Virus record (IMG/VR): IMGVR_UViG_3300046804_002248
Coordinates: 1 to 32,621 of that record
Source: a virus
Length of the DNA stretch: 32,621 nt
Strand: one strand, 5' to 3'
Part shown: positions 17,482-26,473 of the stretch, piece after piece
How positions within the stretch are numbered: position 1 is the first letter of the stretch
How the letters are laid out: the number at the start of each line of letters is the position of its first letter
Made by a program: the position numbers and the translations under genes
Notes under the pieces: model-generated
Told to the model about the DNA's origin: nothing
Databases searched by the model: none
The model's input: only the letters and a program-made list of their open reading frames with translations

Positions 17482-17685
17482 ATGGATCTAAATAAAATGT
17501 TGGAACAAATTCTATCAGCGCTAGGAACTTACGGACGTGCATTTTTGTCCGCTGTACTCGCTCTCTATATGACTGGTAACACAAACCCAGGAGACTTGGT
17601 TAAAGGCGGAATTGCAGCAGTTGTCCCAGTTATTCTAAAAGCACTCAATCCAAATGAGCCAGCTTTTGGTTTCAAAAAGAAGTAA
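17482..17685 (+). CDS. Holin-like small membrane protein
   Basis: A 67-aa protein with two hydrophobic stretches (AFLSAVLALYMTG and GIAAVVPVILKAL) joined by NTNPGDLVKG and a polar end (NPNEPAFGFKKK). The order TM-Asn/Pro turn-TM and the NPNxPAFG tail match a family of phage membrane proteins often annotated as holins. It would make membrane lesions that let the lytic enzyme reach the wall. AGGAGGATC gives the start at 17482. Role not proven: other small membrane proteins look alike. Confidence 0.55.
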   Translation: MDLNKMLEQILSALGTYGRAFLSAVLALYMTGNTNPGDLVKGGIAAVVPVILKALNPNEPAFGFKKK

Positions 17686-17708
17686 AACTTAATAAGTAGT
17701 TAGGACTG

Positions 17709-17746
17709 CTCCTATGCTAAAATGGGCATAGGAGTTTTCCTATTTT
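17709..17746 (+). terminator. Terminator after the holin-like gene
   Basis: CTCCTATGC and GCATAGGAG (17709-17717 and 17726-17734) form a 9-bp stem, followed by TTTTCCTATTTT. TGC-TAAAAT in the loop could also act as an extended -10 for the next gene. Confidence 0.75.
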
Positions 17747-17755
17747 AGGAGAAAA

Positions 17756-18100
17756 ATGGCAGCGCAAAAGAATTTTGAGGTAGATCAAGGGTCAACTTTT
17801 ACATTTGAGATTCAATATCTTGATGAGAATGGTACTCCTATACAACTTCATTATCATACTGCTAAAATGCAGGTACGTGATACACAGGGTGGGAAAAAGT
17901 TAGCATTTACCCTTACAGAAAATGACGGAATTACTATAAGCCCTACAGAAGGCAAACTCTCAGTAGCAGTTGCAGCAGAAAGAACAAATAAGTTATTCTA
18001 TCCAAAATCAGCATACGATATTGTACTTATAGACCCTAGTGTTAATAAGACAAGATTGCTTGAAGGATATTTAACTTTGAATAGGTCGGTAACTATTTAA
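17756..18100 (+). CDS. Putative baseplate or fibre-associated protein, 114 aa
   Basis: All-beta domain opening NFEVDQGSTFTFEIQYLDENG, with AKMQVRD, then TISPTEGKLSVAVAAE and a YDIVLIDPS-LLEGYLTLN end. This pattern is frequent in phage tail regions (upper-baseplate/BppU-like N-terminal domains). AGGAGAAAA precedes the ATG. First gene of the tail-fibre cluster, overlapping the next one (TAATG). Confidence 0.6.
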   Translation: MAAQKNFEVDQGSTFTFEIQYLDENGTPIQLHYHTAKMQVRDTQGGKKLAFTLTENDGITISPTEGKLSVAVAAERTNKLFYPKSAYDIVLIDPSVNKTRLLEGYLTLNRSVTI

Positions 18101-18537
18101 TGCCAACACGTTTAATTATTAATGAGAACAACCCGCAAATTATTGTTAGAGCATCAGGTGCTCCTGGCAGAACAATTATCAGCGGAAATGGAAACCCTGC
18201 AAATAATTTGGGTGTCCCTGGAGACTTTTACTTTGATAAAGATACCACTAGATTTTGGGGCCCTAAAGACTCTGCAACCAATACATGGAATATAGCACAA
18301 AGCTTTATCCTAAATAAACCATTGGCCCTATCTCACTCTTGGGAGCTCTCTCAAGTTGTAGGACCTACAAATGGAGTGTACTCAGTTCAAATAAACCACA
18401 ATTTAGGATTTAGCCCAAACGTCACTGTAAAGACTAGCGCAGGAGACATATTAGAAACGGGAATAGACTATAATAGTCTTAACACTTTAACACTGACAAT
18501 GGCCCAACCATTCTCAGGGACAGCGTATCTGTCTTAA
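18100..18537 (+). CDS. Putative tail-fibre protein, 145 aa
   Basis: Has a Gly-Pro-rich short segment (APGRTIISGNGNPANN), a GVPGDFYFDKDTTRFWGPK motif typical of fibre proteins, and a C-terminal beta domain (INHNLGFSPNVTVKTSAGD) of the HNLG-type also seen in the next gene. It probably forms part of a trimeric fibre. Role inferred from motif and position. Confidence 0.6.
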   Translation: MPTRLIINENNPQIIVRASGAPGRTIISGNGNPANNLGVPGDFYFDKDTTRFWGPKDSATNTWNIAQSFILNKPLALSHSWELSQVVGPTNGVYSVQINHNLGFSPNVTVKTSAGDILETGIDYNSLNTLTLTMAQPFSGTAYLS

Positions 18538-18553
18538 GGGAGAAGAAATATAA

Positions 18554-19978
18554 ATGGCACGTAAATTTGTAGTTAGCTTGGATCTCAATAAAAATGAGCT
18601 TCTCAATGCTAGAATCCAAAATTTAGGATCTGCACCATCTAGTCCAGTATCTGGTCAGATCTATTACGACACATCGAATAACACGATGTACTATTACAAT
18701 GGACTAACAGCACCAAACGGCCCATGGATGCCAATGTCGGGATCTACGGAAGTTATCCAAGATGTCATTGGATCAACAATCGTTGGTGGCACAGGAATCA
18801 CAGCAACATATGATGATACTGCTGGAACAGAAACAATTAGAATTACAAACACTGGCGTTACAGCTGGTTCATATGGTTCTACAACACAAATTCCAACATT
18901 TACAGTTAATGCACAAGGTCAATTAACCGCAGCAGGAACAGTAAACGTAGCAACAACACTTTCAATTGCTGCTGAAGCAGGAGTTCCAGATACTGTAGAT
19001 CTTCTTACTGACACGCTTACATTTGCGGCAGGAGAAGGTATTGACACTCTTGTAACAAATAATACAATTACAATTGCTGGTGAGGATGCAACATATACTA
19101 ATAAGGGTATTGCATCATATAGCGCAACAGATTTCGTAGTTTCAAGCGGAGCAGTAAGCCTAAATCAAGAGTCTATTCAAGACATTGTTGGCGCAATGGT
19201 TACACCTCCAAATACAGAAAATGGAATTACTGTAACTTATGATGATGCAAATGCAAAACTTAACTTTGATGTTGCCGATCCAACAATTACTCTTTCAGGA
19301 GATGTAAACGGTTCTGGTACAATAACAAATCTTGGCGATGTAACAATTACAACTACAATTCAGCCAAATTCTGTTGCTCTTGGTACAGATACCACAGGAA
19401 ATTATATTGCAACAATTGCTGGAACAGCTAATGAGATTGAGGTCTCTGGCTCAGGTTCAGAAACAGCAGCCGTAACAATCGGACTTCCAGATAACGTAGA
19501 AATTACTGGAAATCTACAAGTTGGTGGAAACCTTAATGTAGTAGGAACAGTAAACTCTGTAAATACTACACAGGTAAACATTGTTGATAATAAGATCAAC
19601 CTTAATACCGACTTTACTGGTACACCAGTAGCAGATGCAGGAATTCGTGTTGAGCGTGGAACATCCTCAGATGTTGAAATTCTATGGCGTGAAGTCGCAG
19701 GTTCATTGCAACCAGCAACCACATGGGGTCTAACAAATGATGGTACAAATTACCATGCAATTGCTCGTAAATATGTACAAACATTGAATTCATCAGCAAC
19801 AACTTACACAGTTACACATAATTTAGGAACACAAGATGTAAATGTTCAGATATCTGAAACAGCCTCTCCATATGCGAAGGTTGAAACAGACGTAGAACTA
19901 ACATCTTCTTCTACTGTAACAATTAAGTTTGCTACAGCGCCAGCTGCGGGAGAATATAAAGTAGTTATCGTAGGATAA
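18554..19978 (+). CDS. Tail-fibre protein, 474 aa
   Basis: N-terminal [23 protein letters not shown] motif, a long Thr/Ala/Asn-rich beta region with repeated YTFTV- and TAAGT-like strands, then [18 protein letters not shown] (about residues 314-331) with the [18 protein letters not shown] block, and a C-terminal [14 protein letters not shown] beta domain. The ITGNLxVxGNLxVxG motif is common in phage structural fibre proteins. AAGGGAGAAGAAATATAA precedes the ATG. Confidence 0.7.
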   Translation: MARKFVVSLDLNKNELLNARIQNLGSAPSSPVSGQIYYDTSNNTMYYYNGLTAPNGPWMPMSGSTEVIQDVIGSTIVGGTGITATYDDTAGTETIRITNTGVTAGSYGSTTQIPTFTVNAQGQLTAAGTVNVATTLSIAAEAGVPDTVDLLTDTLTFAAGEGIDTLVTNNTITIAGEDATYTNKGIASYSATDFVVSSGAVSLNQESIQDIVGAMVTPPNTENGITVTYDDANAKLNFDVADPTITLSGDVNGSGTITNLGDVTITTTIQPNSVALGTDTTGNYIATIAGTANEIEVSGSGSETAAVTIGLPDNVEITGNLQVGGNLNVVGTVNSVNTTQVNIVDNKINLNTDFTGTPVADAGIRVERGTSSDVEILWREVAGSLQPATTWGLTNDGTNYHAIARKYVQTLNSSATTYTVTHNLGTQDVNVQISETASPYAKVETDVELTSSSTVTIKFATAPAAGEYKVVIVG

Positions 19979-19989
19979 GGGAGAAATAA

Positions 19990-20769
19990 ATGTCTGTAAA
20001 AAGATTAGTCTCCCTTAACACGGTAAGTTTAGCAAACGATCCCTCAAGTCCTAAAGTTGGAGACATATACTTAAACAGTTCATCTAATAGTTTGAAGGTT
20101 TATACTTCAACTGGGTGGAAAGATGCAGGGTCGGCGGGTTCTGCAGTAAGTATTGGTTCTAATCCTCCAGCTTCAGCAAAAGAAGGTGATCTTTGGTATA
20201 ACAACGTAGATCCACATTTTTATACATATGATGGAACTTATTGGGTAGAAATATCTTTTGGTCCTGTTGGACCAGTAGGTCCAGGACTTGCCGCAGGTGG
20301 CACAACTGGACAAATTGCAGCAAAAGCCTCAAGTACAGATTATGATGTAACATGGATTAATCCATATACATCTTCAAATTTTAATACAGATTTTTCTGGT
20401 AAGACAACTTCAAGTTTAACTGAAGGTACTAATTTATATTTTACAAATCAAAGAGCTTTGAATGCCGTCACATCGTATGTGGATACAGCAGTCAATAATC
20501 TTTCCAATACGTCCGCAAACACATATATTCCGCAATCAGATGCGGGAAATATTGACGGCGTAGCAACCTTGGATTCCAATGGGTTTGTGCCAATATCCCA
20601 ACTTGGAAACCTAATTAATGGAGCGCCAGCCATTTTAGATACGCTAAATGAGCTGGCTACGGCTATTGGAAATGACGCTAATTTCACAACAAATGTTTAT
20701 AATGGAATAACTAATGTTTCTAATTCCGTTCTAGACACAGAAATTGATATAATAATGGGAGTAATGTAG
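19990..20769 (+). CDS. Tail-fibre protein with collagen-like short repeat, 259 aa
   Basis: Two DIYLNSSSNSLKVYTSTGW/DLWYNNVDPHFYTYDGTYW motifs at the start, then GPVGPVGPG (a collagen-like stub), a GTTGQIAAKASSTDYDVTW fibre motif and a C-terminal segment with LSNTSANTYIPQSDAGNIDG, LDSNGFVPISQLGN and LNELATAIGNDAN. That last segment is shared with the proteins at 25035 and 30066, so the three are mosaic relatives. Confidence 0.7.
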   Translation: MSVKRLVSLNTVSLANDPSSPKVGDIYLNSSSNSLKVYTSTGWKDAGSAGSAVSIGSNPPASAKEGDLWYNNVDPHFYTYDGTYWVEISFGPVGPVGPGLAAGGTTGQIAAKASSTDYDVTWINPYTSSNFNTDFSGKTTSSLTEGTNLYFTNQRALNAVTSYVDTAVNNLSNTSANTYIPQSDAGNIDGVATLDSNGFVPISQLGNLINGAPAILDTLNELATAIGNDANFTTNVYNGITNVSNSVLDTEIDIIMGVM

Positions 20770-20777
20770 GAGGGGAT

Positions 20778-21080
20778 ATGGCTAATTTACCAAAACAGTT
20801 TGTTAGAGCAGCAGCCTCTACTACCACCGCAACACTAGCGACGGTGGCTTCTGGAAAGACAGCCATTATTACAAATATATCAATTACAAATCCTACGGCT
20901 TCTGCAGTAACTGCAAATATATTGTTTAACGATATTGCATACTTGTCAGGAGTTACAATAGCAGCAAATGATACACTAATACTTGATATGAAAACTGTTT
21001 TATCTGCTGGTCAGACTATAAAAGGTTCTGCCTCTAGCACATCAGCAATTTTTCATTTATCAGGAGTTGAGGTCGGATGA
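20778..21080 (+). CDS. Small beta-sandwich tail protein, 100 aa
   Basis: An Ala/Thr-rich beta protein (SGKTAIITNISITNPTASAV, then LSGVTIAANDTLILDMKTVL and FHLSGVEVG). Its outline matches the 111-aa proteins at 21672 and 26137, giving three members of one family here. GGAGGGGATATGG positions the start. Likely decorates or caps a fibre. Confidence 0.55.
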   Translation: MANLPKQFVRAAASTTTATLATVASGKTAIITNISITNPTASAVTANILFNDIAYLSGVTIAANDTLILDMKTVLSAGQTIKGSASSTSAIFHLSGVEVG

Positions 21081-21301
21081 GTATAAGAACAGCAAATGCT
21101 TCTACAATAGTTTCTGCTACAACCCCCGCATCTTCTATACCAGTAGGTTCGGTTGCGGAAAGACCTCAAAATCCAGCTCATGGAGACCTGTTTTTTAATA
21201 CAACTCATGATACACTGGAGCAGTACACAAAAGGTGGCTGGCAGAAAATGGGATACCATATAGCCATGGCACTCAAAATGAACAAGATGGAGTTGATGTA
21301 A
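21077..21301 (+). CDS. Short fibre-associated protein, 74 aa
   Basis: Contains GSVAERPQNPAHGDLFFNTTHDTLEQYTKGGW, the GDLFFNTT...TL..Y..GGW motif of fibre proteins, on a very short scaffold. ATGA overlap with the previous gene. Perhaps a truncated fibre or an adapter. Confidence 0.5.
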   Translation: MSIRTANASTIVSATTPASSIPVGSVAERPQNPAHGDLFFNTTHDTLEQYTKGGWQKMGYHIAMALKMNKMELM

Positions 21302-21670
21302 ATGCCAGATTACACATCGTTATCAAACGAAATTGCAGCTATAAAGTCTGAGATTGCAGCGTCAGTTGCTGCCAGCACATATACAGCTCAAGATCTTGTT
21401 TATCTAGCATCCGCTCTTCAAACACTTGGCGGAATGTTGGGTGTTGGAGATATCGTAACTGCAACAGCAGATAAAATTACAGAAGTAAACACAGCAAAAA
21501 CAACAGCATTAAGCAATATCGAATCTGCAAGATCATCATCTGTAGCAGATGTTAATTTAGAAAGAACAAGCGCATTGGGAGCAATCACTACGCTTCGTGA
21601 TTCGGCTTTGAATCAGATTGCGGCGGGTTCAACAAGTTTCAATGTACTATTTATAGGGAGTATGATGTAA
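21302..21670 (+). CDS. Cassette gene A1: coiled-coil tail protein, 122 aa
   Basis: Mainly helical with heptad-like Ala/Ser/Ile spacing (SSLSNEIAAIKSEIAAS, then VADVNLERTSALGAIT). It is clearly homologous to the 119-aa protein at 25774 (shared GDIVTATADKIT, ESARSSSVADVN and SALNQIAAG blocks). First gene of the duplicated four-gene receptor-binding cassette. A coiled coil of this type could form the shaft under the glycine-rich adhesin. Confidence 0.65.
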   Translation: MPDYTSLSNEIAAIKSEIAASVAASTYTAQDLVYLASALQTLGGMLGVGDIVTATADKITEVNTAKTTALSNIESARSSSVADVNLERTSALGAITTLRDSALNQIAAGSTSFNVLFIGSMM

Positions 21671-21671
21671 T

Positions 21672-22007
21672 ATGGCAATTAATTATAAAGTATTAGGGCA
21701 GGTAGTTCCATCAGCAGCAAATACATGGACACAAATTTATCCATGCCCATCAGGAAAGCAAGCTATCTGTTCATCGCTAACAGTAGCAAATCTAACAGCG
21801 GATGATATTCTATATCGTGTGCGTGTGCGTGTAGCAAATGCCGCAGCAAACGATAAGCAGTATATTGTATATGATACAGCCGCAGCAGGCGGAGTATCAC
21901 AAGCATTACAACTCTCTATGACTCTTTCAGCAGATGATCGTGTTGAAATTTATGCAGCTTCAACATCAATCGCATTCAATCTATTTGGTTCGGAGGTAGA
22001 TGCATAA
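21672..22007 (+). CDS. Cassette gene B1: beta-sandwich protein, 111 aa
   Basis: Opens MAINYKVLGQVVPSAANTWTQ and ends IAFNLFGSEVDA, matching the protein at 26137 (MAIRYRVLGQKSPAANTDW ... FSIFGTEIDA). All-beta. Probably an adapter between shaft and adhesin. The next gene starts in its stop codon (TAATG). Confidence 0.65.
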   Translation: MAINYKVLGQVVPSAANTWTQIYPCPSGKQAICSSLTVANLTADDILYRVRVRVANAAANDKQYIVYDTAAAGGVSQALQLSMTLSADDRVEIYAASTSIAFNLFGSEVDA

Positions 22008-23104
22008 TGCCAGGCTTTAATACAATACCAGCAGTCGGAGGCGGCGGAGGACAACCGAATATGACCTATGTTGGTTCTGTTCATATGGTTACATATAATA
22101 GATCTTGGGCTCAAGGTGGTACAGCTGGATATTATGCACTTTATTCAACAAATCAAGAATCTGGTTATGCGTATTTTGTTGGTTCTGGAGTAAGCACTGG
22201 AGTTGCTTTAAATAGATTAGCAAGCATTTCACATTCCTTTACAAGAATTGATATTGTTGCTCCACAAAACGATATGGTTAGCTTATATAAAGCAAAAGTA
22301 AAAGCAACATCACTATTTAATAATCCATTCGATGCAGATCCATCAATAGGAAAAACAGCTCTATCCGCATTTCCATCACTTCTTACATCATCTGGAAACT
22401 TTGTTCTTCCTAATGCTGCTATGCCACTAGTCAACGTGTTAGTTGTGGGTGGAGGAGGATCGGGAGGTCATACTCATTGTGGCGCAGGCGGCGGTGGCGG
22501 CGGAGTTGTAAAACTTACAGCAATTCAAGCTGTTGGAACAACTGGCGTAACAATTGGTGGTGGAGGATCACATAATAGCATTGGTGGAACAACATATTTT
22601 GGAAACGTATATGCATTAGGTGGCGGTGGTGGCGGAGATCACGGTTATAACGCAACACAAGGAACTCAAGCTAATGGAGGTGGTGGTCCAGGACATAGAA
22701 GCAGTACAGCTGGTGGAAATGGAACAACTCAAACAACTTCTACTGGATTAGGAACAACGGGATCACCTGTTTATCATGGTGGACATTCTGGCGGCGGATC
22801 GTCTGGATCGGATAGCCAACAATCAGCTGGTGGTGGCGGCGGAGGTGCTGGAGCAGCAGGAACTGCTGGAAATAATAGCACATATGGATCTGGTGGCGTT
22901 GGTCATCAATCAGACATTACATCAACAAACACTTACTATTCTCATGGTGGAGATGGTGGAAGAGCTAATAGCAATACTCCTCAAACTCATGGAAATAGTC
23001 ATACACAATATTATGGTTCTGGCGGAAGAGGAGCTGGCTATCAAGGAAATGCTCATCAAGGTGGACAACAAGGAATAGTAGTAGTGAGGTATTATATCCC
23101 ATGA
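22007..23104 (+). CDS. Cassette gene C1: glycine-rich adhesin, 365 aa
   Basis: Residues 1-130 form a conventional beta domain; from about 145 on come Gly-runs separated by Asn, Ser, Thr, His, as in the glycine-rich (polyglycine) adhesins of tailed phages such as T-even gp38. Such domains pack polyglycine-II helices and place loops that bind the host receptor; loops are the likely specificity region. Homologous to 26474-27607 in the N-terminal part, diverged in the Gly region. Confidence 0.75.
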   Translation: MPGFNTIPAVGGGGGQPNMTYVGSVHMVTYNRSWAQGGTAGYYALYSTNQESGYAYFVGSGVSTGVALNRLASISHSFTRIDIVAPQNDMVSLYKAKVKATSLFNNPFDADPSIGKTALSAFPSLLTSSGNFVLPNAAMPLVNVLVVGGGGSGGHTHCGAGGGGGGVVKLTAIQAVGTTGVTIGGGGSHNSIGGTTYFGNVYALGGGGGGDHGYNATQGTQANGGGGPGHRSSTAGGNGTTQTTSTGLGTTGSPVYHGGHSGGGSSGSDSQQSAGGGGGGAGAAGTAGNNSTYGSGGVGHQSDITSTNTYYSHGGDGGRANSNTPQTHGNSHTQYYGSGGRGAGYQGNAHQGGQQGIVVVRYYIP

Positions 23105-23394
23105 GCATATATGCAAAAATTAATTCAGAAAATATTGTTGAAAATGTTATAGTCTGTGAAGATTCTGCAATTTCAACACAAATTGGATTACATATAAAAA
23201 TAACAGAATTAACAAATGATGCAAAAATTGGTTATGATTATGTAGTTGAAAAAAATAAATTTAAAGCACCACAACCTTTCGAGTCCTGGACTTTAAATGA
23301 AGAAACTTTAATTTGGGAGGCTCCAAAAGAAAAGCCTACAGATGGGTTTTATAGTTGGGACGAAGACTCAGAAGACTGGGTTAAAGTTTCTTAA
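23101..23394 (+). CDS. Cassette gene D1: fibre chaperone-like protein, 97 aa
   Basis: Short protein with PFESWTLNEETLIWEAP and FYSWDEDSEDWVKV near the C-terminus; the PFxSWxLNxxTxxWEAP...YxWDExxxxW pattern is common next to phage tail fibres. Such small proteins downstream of fibre genes are often assembly chaperones. Homologous to the gene at 27607. Starts with ATGA overlap. Confidence 0.6.
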   Translation: MSIYAKINSENIVENVIVCEDSAISTQIGLHIKITELTNDAKIGYDYVVEKNKFKAPQPFESWTLNEETLIWEAPKEKPTDGFYSWDEDSEDWVKVS

Positions 23395-23408
23395 TTAAGG
23401 AGATATAA

Positions 23409-24824
23409 ATGGCAGTAACATTGGATCTAGTCTCCAAAAACTCTTTGCCCGCCCTTGGCGGTAATTTGACGTTTAAGGCTCCATCAACATCTTCTGCTGT
23501 TACACAACAAATATTTATTCTTAACGTAGGAATGCTTGTAAGTGCTGGTATTTATACATTAACTTTTTCTGGAACTGCCCCATCAAATGTTAAATATATT
23601 AACCTACTTGATGGAGATGGAAACATTATTGATTCATCTTTTGTAGACCCAGATTTTTCTACTAACTTTAACTTTAATCCTTCAAAAGCATTTGCTAAAA
23701 TTGTTCTTGTAAGCGATAACCACTATATTTCATGGCCAGCCAACTCAAATGCAGTTGTTTCTTCTGGCCTTATTTCAAATACAAACCGTAGCCCAAGCCC
23801 AACTTTGCCAACAGTTGCAACTGTAGAGCTTAAAAATGCTACAACATGCAGAAATATTGGCGGAACAGATTATGTTTGGTCTTACTCTAAGTATGATGTA
23901 TCTACAAATACATATTATGCAGGAAAGATTGTGAATGCTTCTAGCATGGCAGCAGTTAATTTAAATTCAAATAATTATACTGCCGCTTCATATGCTTACG
24001 ACTATGTAAACAATAAAATGTACACAATTGGCGGTGGAGTATATAATTCAGCAGGCGGAGTACAATCACATAGCCAAACTATGTATACTACATTTGAACA
24101 AACAGATATGTCTACATCTTCATTTACTAAGACCGCAAAAGCGGCGTACCCAGATGCTATTAATACAATGAATATTCTTATGTGTGCTCCTGGAGATGGA
24201 AATGTTTATACATTTGGAACACACTATCAGGAAACATCAAATGTTCCTACATCACATTATTTTGGAAACCTAGCATTTAAATGGAACGGTACTACAAATA
24301 CATGGTCTCCTATTGCTAAAATGACTGGATTCCCTTCAGTATCCGCCGATAAAACATTTATCTTCTCATATCAGGGCAAGATCTATATCTCAGGTGCTAG
24401 ATATAATGCGGTGGACAAAGGATCAGAAGTATTATTTGATTACTTCCTAGGAAAGTATGATCCAGCAACAGATACATATACAACTTTAAAGAATTTTAAG
24501 AATACAAACCTTTCAGGTGGACAAACATTCCATACGCTTGGAAATATGAACGGCAGAAGCTACACAGAAGATGCTGATTACCTATACGATATTTTTGGTA
24601 AGAAGTATTCAAAAGCAGCATATATAACTGCTGGCCCAAATCAAGGATTCTTGCCTACACCTACATATTCTCCACAATATTGGGCTCCAACACCAGTTAT
24701 TTCTGTGGCATATAATCCAGGTAGTGCTACACAGTATGCACACTATACACAAAACAGTAATTTTTATTTAGTTGCTGAAACACAAACTCAGGTATCGGTT
24801 CCTTCATACGCAACTAGGGTATAA
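23409..24824 (+). CDS. Kelch-like beta-propeller tail protein, 471 aa
   Basis: Residues 1-130 form a beta-rich head (IFILNVGMLVSAGIYTLTFS). From about residue 150 on, blocks such as NKMYTIGGGVYN, NVYTFGTHYQ, LAFKWNGTTNTWSPIAKM, KIYISGARYN and LGKYDPATDTYTTLKNF recur with the spacing of kelch repeats, i.e. a beta-propeller. In a phage tail locus a propeller would bind glycan or protein on the host. AAGGAGATATAA precedes the ATG. Confidence 0.6.
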   Translation: MAVTLDLVSKNSLPALGGNLTFKAPSTSSAVTQQIFILNVGMLVSAGIYTLTFSGTAPSNVKYINLLDGDGNIIDSSFVDPDFSTNFNFNPSKAFAKIVLVSDNHYISWPANSNAVVSSGLISNTNRSPSPTLPTVATVELKNATTCRNIGGTDYVWSYSKYDVSTNTYYAGKIVNASSMAAVNLNSNNYTAASYAYDYVNNKMYTIGGGVYNSAGGVQSHSQTMYTTFEQTDMSTSSFTKTAKAAYPDAINTMNILMCAPGDGNVYTFGTHYQETSNVPTSHYFGNLAFKWNGTTNTWSPIAKMTGFPSVSADKTFIFSYQGKIYISGARYNAVDKGSEVLFDYFLGKYDPATDTYTTLKNFKNTNLSGGQTFHTLGNMNGRSYTEDADYLYDIFGKKYSKAAYITAGPNQGFLPTPTYSPQYWAPTPVISVAYNPGSATQYAHYTQNSNFYLVAETQTQVSVPSYATRV

Positions 24825-24831
24825 TATCTTT

Positions 24832-25038
24832 ATGACTACGATATTCCCATTAAACCCAACACTAAACCAAACTTTTACAAGTAGCGGTATTCGTTGGAAG
24901 TGGGATGGAATTAAGTGGCAGCTTTTTACAGATCCAGCAGTTGTATTTGAGCATTTGCATTCCTATGATGGAGTTGTGGTAACAACTGGACAGGCTTCTG
25001 GAGTATCTTATGACGGAGGAGACGCAAACCCAGCATGA
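24832..25038 (+). CDS. Small tail protein, 68 aa
   Basis: Starts MTTIFPLNPTLNQTFTSSGI, and has a GIRWKWDGIKWQLFT motif seen in short phage tail proteins. The ATG at 24832 is preferred to one at 24772 inside the previous gene. TATAAT ends 6 bp before the ATG and there is no ribosome-binding site, so a leaderless start is possible. The next gene overlaps its end. Confidence 0.5.
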   Translation: MTTIFPLNPTLNQTFTSSGIRWKWDGIKWQLFTDPAVVFEHLHSYDGVVVTTGQASGVSYDGGDANPA

Positions 25039-25736
25039 GTACAATGAATGTAACATTTAGAATGCGCCGTGACATCACGGCTAATTGGAATTTGTATGAT
25101 CCAGTATTAGAAGCAGGCGAAATTGGAATTGATACAACATTAAATAAGTTTAAGATAGGAAAAGGCGGACAATACAAATGGTCTGATCTACAATTTGCTA
25201 ATATCCTAGCCTCAGATCTAACCTCAGCAATAAATACACATAATAGTCAGACTACAAATATTCATGGTATTGCTGATACTGCCGCCCTTGCTACAAAGAC
25301 ATATTCAGATACAGCAGTTTCTACACATAATACTGCCACAACAAATGTGCATGGAATTGCAAATACTGCACTCCTTGCTACACAGACATATGTAGATACG
25401 GCAGTAAACAATCTTTCAAATACTTCAACTGCAACATATGTGCCACAGTCAGATGTTGGCAATATTGACGGCGTAGCCAGTCTTGACTCAAATGGACAAG
25501 TTCCACTAAGTCAGCTTGGAAATCTTGTCGATGGAGCCCCAACGGCTCTAAATACCCTAAATGAGCTGGCGGCAGCAGTAAATGATGATGCCAATTTTGC
25601 AGGTACAATAACTACCTCATTGGGAACCACAAACTCCAACGTTTCAAATTTAAATACCTCAGTCACAAACCTTACAAATACGGTCAATCAGTTCGATGCC
25701 CGCATAGTAAGCCTAGAATTAGGGCTGGGTATTTGA
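25035..25736 (+). CDS. Tail fibre with Mtd-like N-terminus, 233 aa
   Basis: Residues 5-55 (FRMRRDITANWNLYDPVLEAGEIG... FKIGKGGQYKWSDL-type) match the N-terminal, particle-binding domain of the major tropism determinant family (Mtd_N). Then two tandem repeats of the THN-x2-TTNxHGIAxTAxLATxTY kind, and the LSNTSTATYVPQSD/LDSNGQVPLSQLGN/LNELAAAV module shared with the proteins at 19990 and 30066. A fibre or receptor-binding protein anchored to the virion by its N-terminus. No reverse transcriptase or template repeat is present nearby, so diversity generation is not suggested. Confidence 0.7.
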   Translation: MSTMNVTFRMRRDITANWNLYDPVLEAGEIGIDTTLNKFKIGKGGQYKWSDLQFANILASDLTSAINTHNSQTTNIHGIADTAALATKTYSDTAVSTHNTATTNVHGIANTALLATQTYVDTAVNNLSNTSTATYVPQSDVGNIDGVASLDSNGQVPLSQLGNLVDGAPTALNTLNELAAAVNDDANFAGTITTSLGTTNSNVSNLNTSVTNLTNTVNQFDARIVSLELGLGI

Positions 25737-25749
25737 TAATAAATTATGC

Positions 25750-25755
25750 TATACT
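25750..25755 (+). promoter_or_regulatory. Extended -10 before the second cassette
   Basis: TGC-TATACT without a good -35, 18 bp before the ATG at 25774; GAGGTGATAATCA between them is the ribosome-binding site. A separate transcript of the second cassette is possible. Confidence 0.4.
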
Positions 25756-25773
25756 TTACAGAGGTGATAATCA

Positions 25774-26133
25774 ATGGCATTCGATAGTCTAAGTACACAG
25801 ATTGATACTTTGAAGACAAAGATCAATACGCTTATTGCATCTTCGACCACATCTCAGGACATGATCTATATGGCCAAGGCATTGGGAGAATTGGGAACAC
25901 TTCTTGGTGTAGATGATATCGTAGCAGCGACGGCAGCGAAAATCACAGAGTTGGAAACAAAGAGAACTACTTCTTTGGCAAACCTAGAGTCTGCAAGATC
26001 AGCTTCAATTGCAGACGTTAACACAGAAAGAACTTCTGCTCTAGGTGCAATTACAACAGCAAAAGATTCAGCACTTAATCAAATTTCAGGAGCGGGAACA
26101 ACATTACATCCGTTCCTACTGGCAGGAGTATAA
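25774..26133 (+). CDS. Cassette gene A2: coiled-coil tail protein, 119 aa
   Basis: Homologue of the 122-aa protein at 21302 with the same helical, Ala/Thr/Ser-rich layout (DIVAATAAKITELETKRTT, ESARSASIADVN, SALNQISGAG). Begins the second copy of the cassette. AGGTGATAATCA before the ATG. Confidence 0.65.
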   Translation: MAFDSLSTQIDTLKTKINTLIASSTTSQDMIYMAKALGELGTLLGVDDIVAATAAKITELETKRTTSLANLESARSASIADVNTERTSALGAITTAKDSALNQISGAGTTLHPFLLAGV

Positions 26134-26136
26134 TAA

Positions 26137-26472
26137 ATGGCAATTAGATATAGAGTTTTAGGACAAAAATCCCCAGCAGCAAATACTGACTGGGATATTT
26201 ACACAGTAAACGGTACAAAAGATGCAGTTGTAAGTTGCATTACAGTTGCAAATCGTGATTCAGCCGATTCTGCAACATACAGAATTGCAGTAAGGCCAGA
26301 TAACGCAACATTAACAAATGATCACTACATTGCATATGATGTTCAAGTTGGAGCAAATAGTTCAATAGCTTTAAATTTAGGGTTAACATTAAATACAGAT
26401 GATAGAATTACAGTTAGATCTTCATCTGGACTTCTTTCATTTTCAATATTTGGAACGGAGATAGACGCATAA
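26137..26472 (+). CDS. Cassette gene B2: beta-sandwich protein, 111 aa
   Basis: Same length and end pattern as the protein at 21672: MAIRYRVLGQKSPAANTDW to LSFSIFGTEIDA. The middle is diverged, with the DSADSATYRIAVRPDN strand pair preserved. Third member of a family with 20778-21080. Confidence 0.65.
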   Translation: MAIRYRVLGQKSPAANTDWDIYTVNGTKDAVVSCITVANRDSADSATYRIAVRPDNATLTNDHYIAYDVQVGANSSIALNLGLTLNTDDRITVRSSSGLLSFSIFGTEIDA

Positions 26473-26473
26473 A

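Noticed and set aside
19402-19802. Minus-strand frames of 62-106 aa in the 474-aa fibre gene
   Set aside because: Low-complexity shadows of a repetitive coding region.
22776-23116. Frames of 64-100 aa within the glycine-rich adhesin
   Set aside because: Out-of-frame readings of Gly-codon repeats, which avoid stops by composition.
25035-25736. Diversity-generating retroelement target
   Set aside because: The N-terminus is Mtd-like, but there is no variable repeat, no template repeat and no reverse transcriptase nearby.
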